A stretch of DNA of 64,000 nt from JAEINY01 sp942490535 (GTDB lineage Bacteria > Bacteroidota > Bacteroidia > Bacteroidales > Marinilabiliaceae): assembly GCA_942490535.1 (NCBI GenBank), contig CALNXQ010000005.1, positions 1,860,001 to 1,924,000 on the forward strand, written 5' to 3'. The notes under the pieces are model-generated. The model made no database searches, had not been told where the DNA came from, and saw nothing but the letters and a program-made list of their open reading frames with translations. A program made the position numbers and the translations under genes. Positions within the stretch are counted from its first letter, which is position 1. Every line of letters starts with the position of its first letter. Shown piece by piece: positions 61,218 through 64,000 of the stretch.

Positions 61218-62402
61218 TCATGTCATGAATCGGTAGGCTAAGTAGGCCATTAATCCGGCCGCTGTTTCCAGTGAAGATTCATTCAGATTAAATTGTGGTG
61301 TATGTAAATGACCCGTTTCCCCTTCTTCTTGCTGTACGCCAAAACGGTAGAAAGTGCAAGGGTATAGCTGGGTGTAATAACCGAAATCCTCCGCAGTCAT
61401 GCGCGTTTCCATGGCTTCTGTGTGCGTTTTGCCCAGGTATTCTTCTGCAAACTCAACAGCCTGTCTTGTGATCAGCTCATTGTTATGAACGACCGGATAG
61501 CCATCTTTAATGTCCACTTCGCATTCTGCTCCCATTGACCGGGCCGTAAGCTGGGCAACTTCTTTAATCTTGGTCTTGATTTTTGCCCGCCACTCTTCAT
61601 TCATGGTTCGTAGCGTACCCGCAATCTCCACTTTTTCAGGAATAATATTGGTAGCGCCATTGGCAATAAACTTTCCAAATGATAAGACGGTGGGGATTTG
61701 GGCTGGAACAAACCGACTCACAACCTGTTGAAGAGCTACAATAATATGTGAGGCAATCAATACATTGTCCGTTAGAAGATGTGGCATGGCTGCATGACCA
61801 CCTTTTCCCTTAATGGTTAAGTATATTTCATCGCCTGATGCCATGTACATGCCTTCTTTAAAGCCCACATGACCACTTTTCATAGTGGGTAATACGTGCT
61901 GCCCCAGAATGATTTCTGGTTTTAGCTGGTCGAAAATACCTTCCTCCATCATTAATTTGGCACCACCTGGAAACACTTCTTCTGCCGGTTGAAAGATTAA
62001 TAGGATGGTTCCTTCCCATTCAGTCCTTAATTCAAAAAGTATTTTGGCAGCCCCTAATAATGCAGCGCTGTGTGCATCATGTCCGCAAGCATGCATAACG
62101 CCATTGTTCATGGAACAGTAGGGGGCATCATTTTCTTCCTGAATGGGTAACGCATCCATATCGGCTCTTAAGGCAATTACTTTTTTATGCGGATTCTTCC
62201 CTGTGATTGTGCCAACGATACCTGTTTTGACATAGCCGGATTTATAAGGAATACCTATTTTTGTTAGTTGTTGTTGAATGTATTTTGAAGTGTTGATCTC
62301 GTCAAAAGAAACTTCCGGATATTGATGTATGTACCTCCTGATTTCTATGATTTCGTTGATGTATTTTAATGTCAGATCTTTGATGCGTTGTTTGCTTTCC
62401 AT
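61218..62402 (-). CDS. M20 family amidohydrolase (N-acyl-amino-acid hydrolase type)
   Basis: 394 aa from MESKQRIKDL; a TTG 6 bases upstream is not needed. Metal motifs: ALRADMDALPIQEEN, HACGHDAHSAALLGA with the Cys/His metal ligands, and FQPAEEVFPGGAKLM with the catalytic Glu pair; TAEDFGYYTQ near the end. Resembles HipO/AbgA-like amidases that release amino acids from N-acyl groups. It starts 6 bases after the upstream TSUP gene, so the two form an operon. Confidence 0.92.
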   Translation of the reverse strand: MESKQRIKDLTLKYINEIIEIRRYIHQYPEVSFDEINTSKYIQQQLTKIGIPYKSGYVKTGIVGTITGKNPHKKVIALRADMDALPIQEENDAPYCSMNNGVMHACGHDAHSAALLGAAKILFELRTEWEGTILLIFQPAEEVFPGGAKLMMEEGIFDQLKPEIILGQHVLPTMKSGHVGFKEGMYMASGDEIYLTIKGKGGHAAMPHLLTDNVLIASHIIVALQQVVSRFVPAQIPTVLSFGKFIANGATNIIPEKVEIAGTLRTMNEEWRAKIKTKIKEVAQLTARSMGAECEVDIKDGYPVVHNNELITRQAVEFAEEYLGKTHTEAMETRMTAEDFGYYTQLYPCTFYRFGVQQEEGETGHLHTPQFNLNESSLETAAGLMAYLAYRFMT

Positions 62403-62408
62403 GGTCAA

Positions 62409-62777
62409 TTATTTTCCGAAAATCATTTTAAGTGAAATTACCAGCATAAATATTCCAAATACTTTTTTCAGAGTCTTGGCTGGTATATTAAGTGAAATTA
62501 AACTACCCAGGTAGGCTCCTGCAATAAAAATGGTCATTAGGATGAGGGCTACCTTGATGTCGATGAAGCCCTTTTTGTAATACTGCATAGCCGCCAGGAT
62601 ACCCGTAGGGGGCAATAAGATGGCAATGCTGGTGCCTTGTGCCAGGTGTTGATTGAACCCCATAAAATAGACCAAAGCCGGCACAATTATAATTCCCCCA
62701 CCAACACCCAGGCTGCCGCTAACGATTCCGCCTAAGAGGCCAATTATAAGTAAGATGACGAGTTGGGATGTGGGCAT
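62409..62777 (-). CDS. Half-size TSUP (TauE/SafE) membrane protein
   Basis: 122 aa, four helices. The TSUP repeat GLLGGIVSGSLGVGGGIIIVPALVYFMG with the glycine-rich turn is at 14-41. Only one of the two halves of standard TSUP carriers (about 250 aa) is present, so it would act as a dimer; short members like this are common in Bacteroidota. Possible role is export of sulfite or organosulfonate; substrate unproven. Confidence 0.85.
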   Translation of the reverse strand: MPTSQLVILLIIGLLGGIVSGSLGVGGGIIIVPALVYFMGFNQHLAQGTSIAILLPPTGILAAMQYYKKGFIDIKVALILMTIFIAGAYLGSLISLNIPAKTLKKVFGIFMLVISLKMIFGK

Positions 62778-62879
62778 GTGTTAATTTTTTAAAACTTTGT
62801 TGTAAAGATAACACATGCTGATAGATTCCCACAAATCATCCATTTAAAAAATCTTAAAGCCCCTTTTTGAAGCTTCGCA

Positions 62880-64000
62880 TTAATTTGTGAAGTGATCGGC
62901 GCTTAATCTTTTCTTGGGCTGATTGGGGCCTTCTACTAATAGTTCCAGTTTCGAATTGCCTGTTGATTGGAAATACAACAATTGGATGGGATAGCATCCA
63001 ATTTTTAAAGCGACAGACCCTACTTCTGTCTTGGCAGCGTGCAATCCATCATTGTTAACAATCAATTCGTTGTTGATTAAAAAAGCAGAACCATCATCTG
63101 ACGTCAGTGAAAAGTGGTATATCCCCTCCTTTTCGATGGTTAAATAACCGGCATAGGTGAGTCCAATTTTCTCATCTTTGATATCCTTTGGGAATAAACC
63201 ATTGTTTATAACACCTTCTTTTAAAGGGGGCGTATTCTCAATTTCACGTACCGACTTGAAACTTCCTTCATAATAGGCATACTTTAAACCATTTTGTCGT
63301 TCTTCTATGGGTAATGGCTTGAGATAGTTGAGCTTATTGAAGTTAACAACGATCGGTTTACTTTGAGTACCGTCTGATTTTTTAATGGAAATAGCCTTAA
63401 TGGTTCCGGACGCATTTACTTTAATGGGAGAATTGTATAAAAAGGATGCTTTGTTGGGTTCAGAGCCATCCGTTGTATAACGTATTTCCAAATCCTTAAT
63501 GGGATAGCCCAGGGAAATGTCCGTGATATCTACAAAGCCAATGTTTTCTGATTTACTAATCGGTTTTGGAACCTCGTAAAAGTAGTTGACACCAAGGTAA
63601 TCCAGGCGTTTTAGATGTTTTTCCAGGCGCTGACGGAAACTTTGCCAGTCACGTTTTTCCTTGGGGGACCAACAGACTTCAGCCAAAGCACAGGCCCTTG
63701 GGAAAACCATGTATTCAGCGTAATCAGGTGTTAATACATATTCAGTCCAGAGTAATCCTTCCGCACCAATAATGTATCGCGCTTCCTTTTCAGTGAGTTC
63801 ATAGGGAACCGGTTCATATTGATAGACGGATTCAAGTGTAGAATAGCCGCCGATGGCTAGTGGTTGTGTTTGTGGATCAGTTTGGTAATGGTCAAAATAA
63901 AGATGTGTATTGGGTGTCAGGATGACATCATGGCCCATTTTGGCGGCTTTGATACTCCCTGTTTCACCACGCCAACTCATGATGGTAGCACCCGGTAGAA
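62880..64000 (-). CDS. GH20 beta-N-acetylhexosaminidase, C-terminal part (partial)
   Basis: Partial; the start lies beyond the right edge, and the reading frame continues to the last bases (visible ATIMSWRGETGSIKAAKMGH). Visible: end of the GH20 TIM barrel (GHDVILTPNTHLYFDHYQ, then IIGAEGLLWTEYV and YMVFPRACALAEVCWSPKEKRDW), a chitobiase C-terminal/Fn3-like domain (TTDGSEPNKASFLYNSPI) and a PA14 domain at the end (SLTSDDGSAFLINNELIV). An exo-acting enzyme that releases GlcNAc or GalNAc from chitin or glycans. Location periplasmic or surface, with signal peptide outside this window. Confidence 0.93.
   Translation of the reverse strand, partial: LPGATIMSWRGETGSIKAAKMGHDVILTPNTHLYFDHYQTDPQTQPLAIGGYSTLESVYQYEPVPYELTEKEARYIIGAEGLLWTEYVLTPDYAEYMVFPRACALAEVCWSPKEKRDWQSFRQRLEKHLKRLDYLGVNYFYEVPKPISKSENIGFVDITDISLGYPIKDLEIRYTTDGSEPNKASFLYNSPIKVNASGTIKAISIKKSDGTQSKPIVVNFNKLNYLKPLPIEERQNGLKYAYYEGSFKSVREIENTPPLKEGVINNGLFPKDIKDEKIGLTYAGYLTIEKEGIYHFSLTSDDGSAFLINNELIVNNDGLHAAKTEVGSVALKIGCYPIQLLYFQSTGNSKLELLVEGPNQPKKRLSADHFTN

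Overview
The window is chromosomal DNA of a member of the Bacteroidota, probably an anaerobic or facultative Bacteroidales/Marinilabiliales-type bacterium; family or genus cannot be fixed from sequence alone. The signs are lineage-typical gene forms (a SecD-SecF fusion, a MurF-alanine racemase fusion, gliding-type lipoprotein GldB, MtaB, an FtsX-type permease of the Bacteroidota kind, PorT-like outer membrane barrel), promoters of the TTTG/TAnnTTTG type in front of tRNA genes and mutS, and almost no purine-rich ribosome binding sites. No rRNA, insertion sequence, prophage or CRISPR array was seen.

Layout. 1-5.1 kb: inositol monophosphatase (cut by the window edge), mtaB, a PIN-PhoH ATPase, folC and four tandem tRNA-Val genes. 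5.2-12.1 kb: redox repressor Rex with a probable autoregulatory operator, an NtrY/NtrX-like two-component pair, and a divergent ABC transporter/FtsX permease pair. 12.3-19.0 kb: secDF, then a tight run tatA-yrbG-lolD-TIGR02757-trmN6. 19.1-23.6 kb: a sigma factor, a one-pass TPR membrane protein resembling an anti-sigma factor, and a convergent exported TPR-CHAT protease. 23.7-28.2 kb: a tiny ORF with a double-glycine motif, two tandem paralogous mini-HTH proteins (both apparently TTG-started), an HlyD-type adaptor and a C39-peptidase ABC exporter. 28.2-33.9 kb: MATE pump, ComB, a degenerate repeat block, mutS, tRNA-Gly and tRNA-Leu.

34.2-44.9 kb is a complete curli (functional amyloid) locus on the minus strand: three curlin-repeat proteins (235, 655 and 172 aa), CsgE, CsgF, a CsgG enlarged by a C-terminal beta-barrel, and a TolB-like surface lipoprotein as last gene. 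A cytoplasmic histidine kinase and an NtrC-type regulator sit just upstream; a sigma-54-like promoter and three inverted repeats lie in the intergenic region before the first curlin gene, so regulator and target can be linked.

45-64 kb is housekeeping: flavodoxin, O-methyltransferase, M16 protease, two tRNA-Phe, a second degenerate repeat block, ispE, dnaB, a YjjG-type phosphatase, rsmI, tdk, murF-alr, a Crp/Fnr regulator, gldB, 5-formyl-THF cyclo-ligase, a 55-aa 2[4Fe-4S] ferredoxin, an M20 amidohydrolase, a TSUP permease and a GH20 hexosaminidase cut by the right edge.

The accessory parts most worth attention are the C39 exporter island with its mini-HTH pair and candidate precursor, the sigma/TPR/CHAT trio next to it, the curli locus with unusual CsgG and an extra lipoprotein, and two unexplained degenerate repeat blocks (30.6-30.85 kb and 48.03-48.24 kb).
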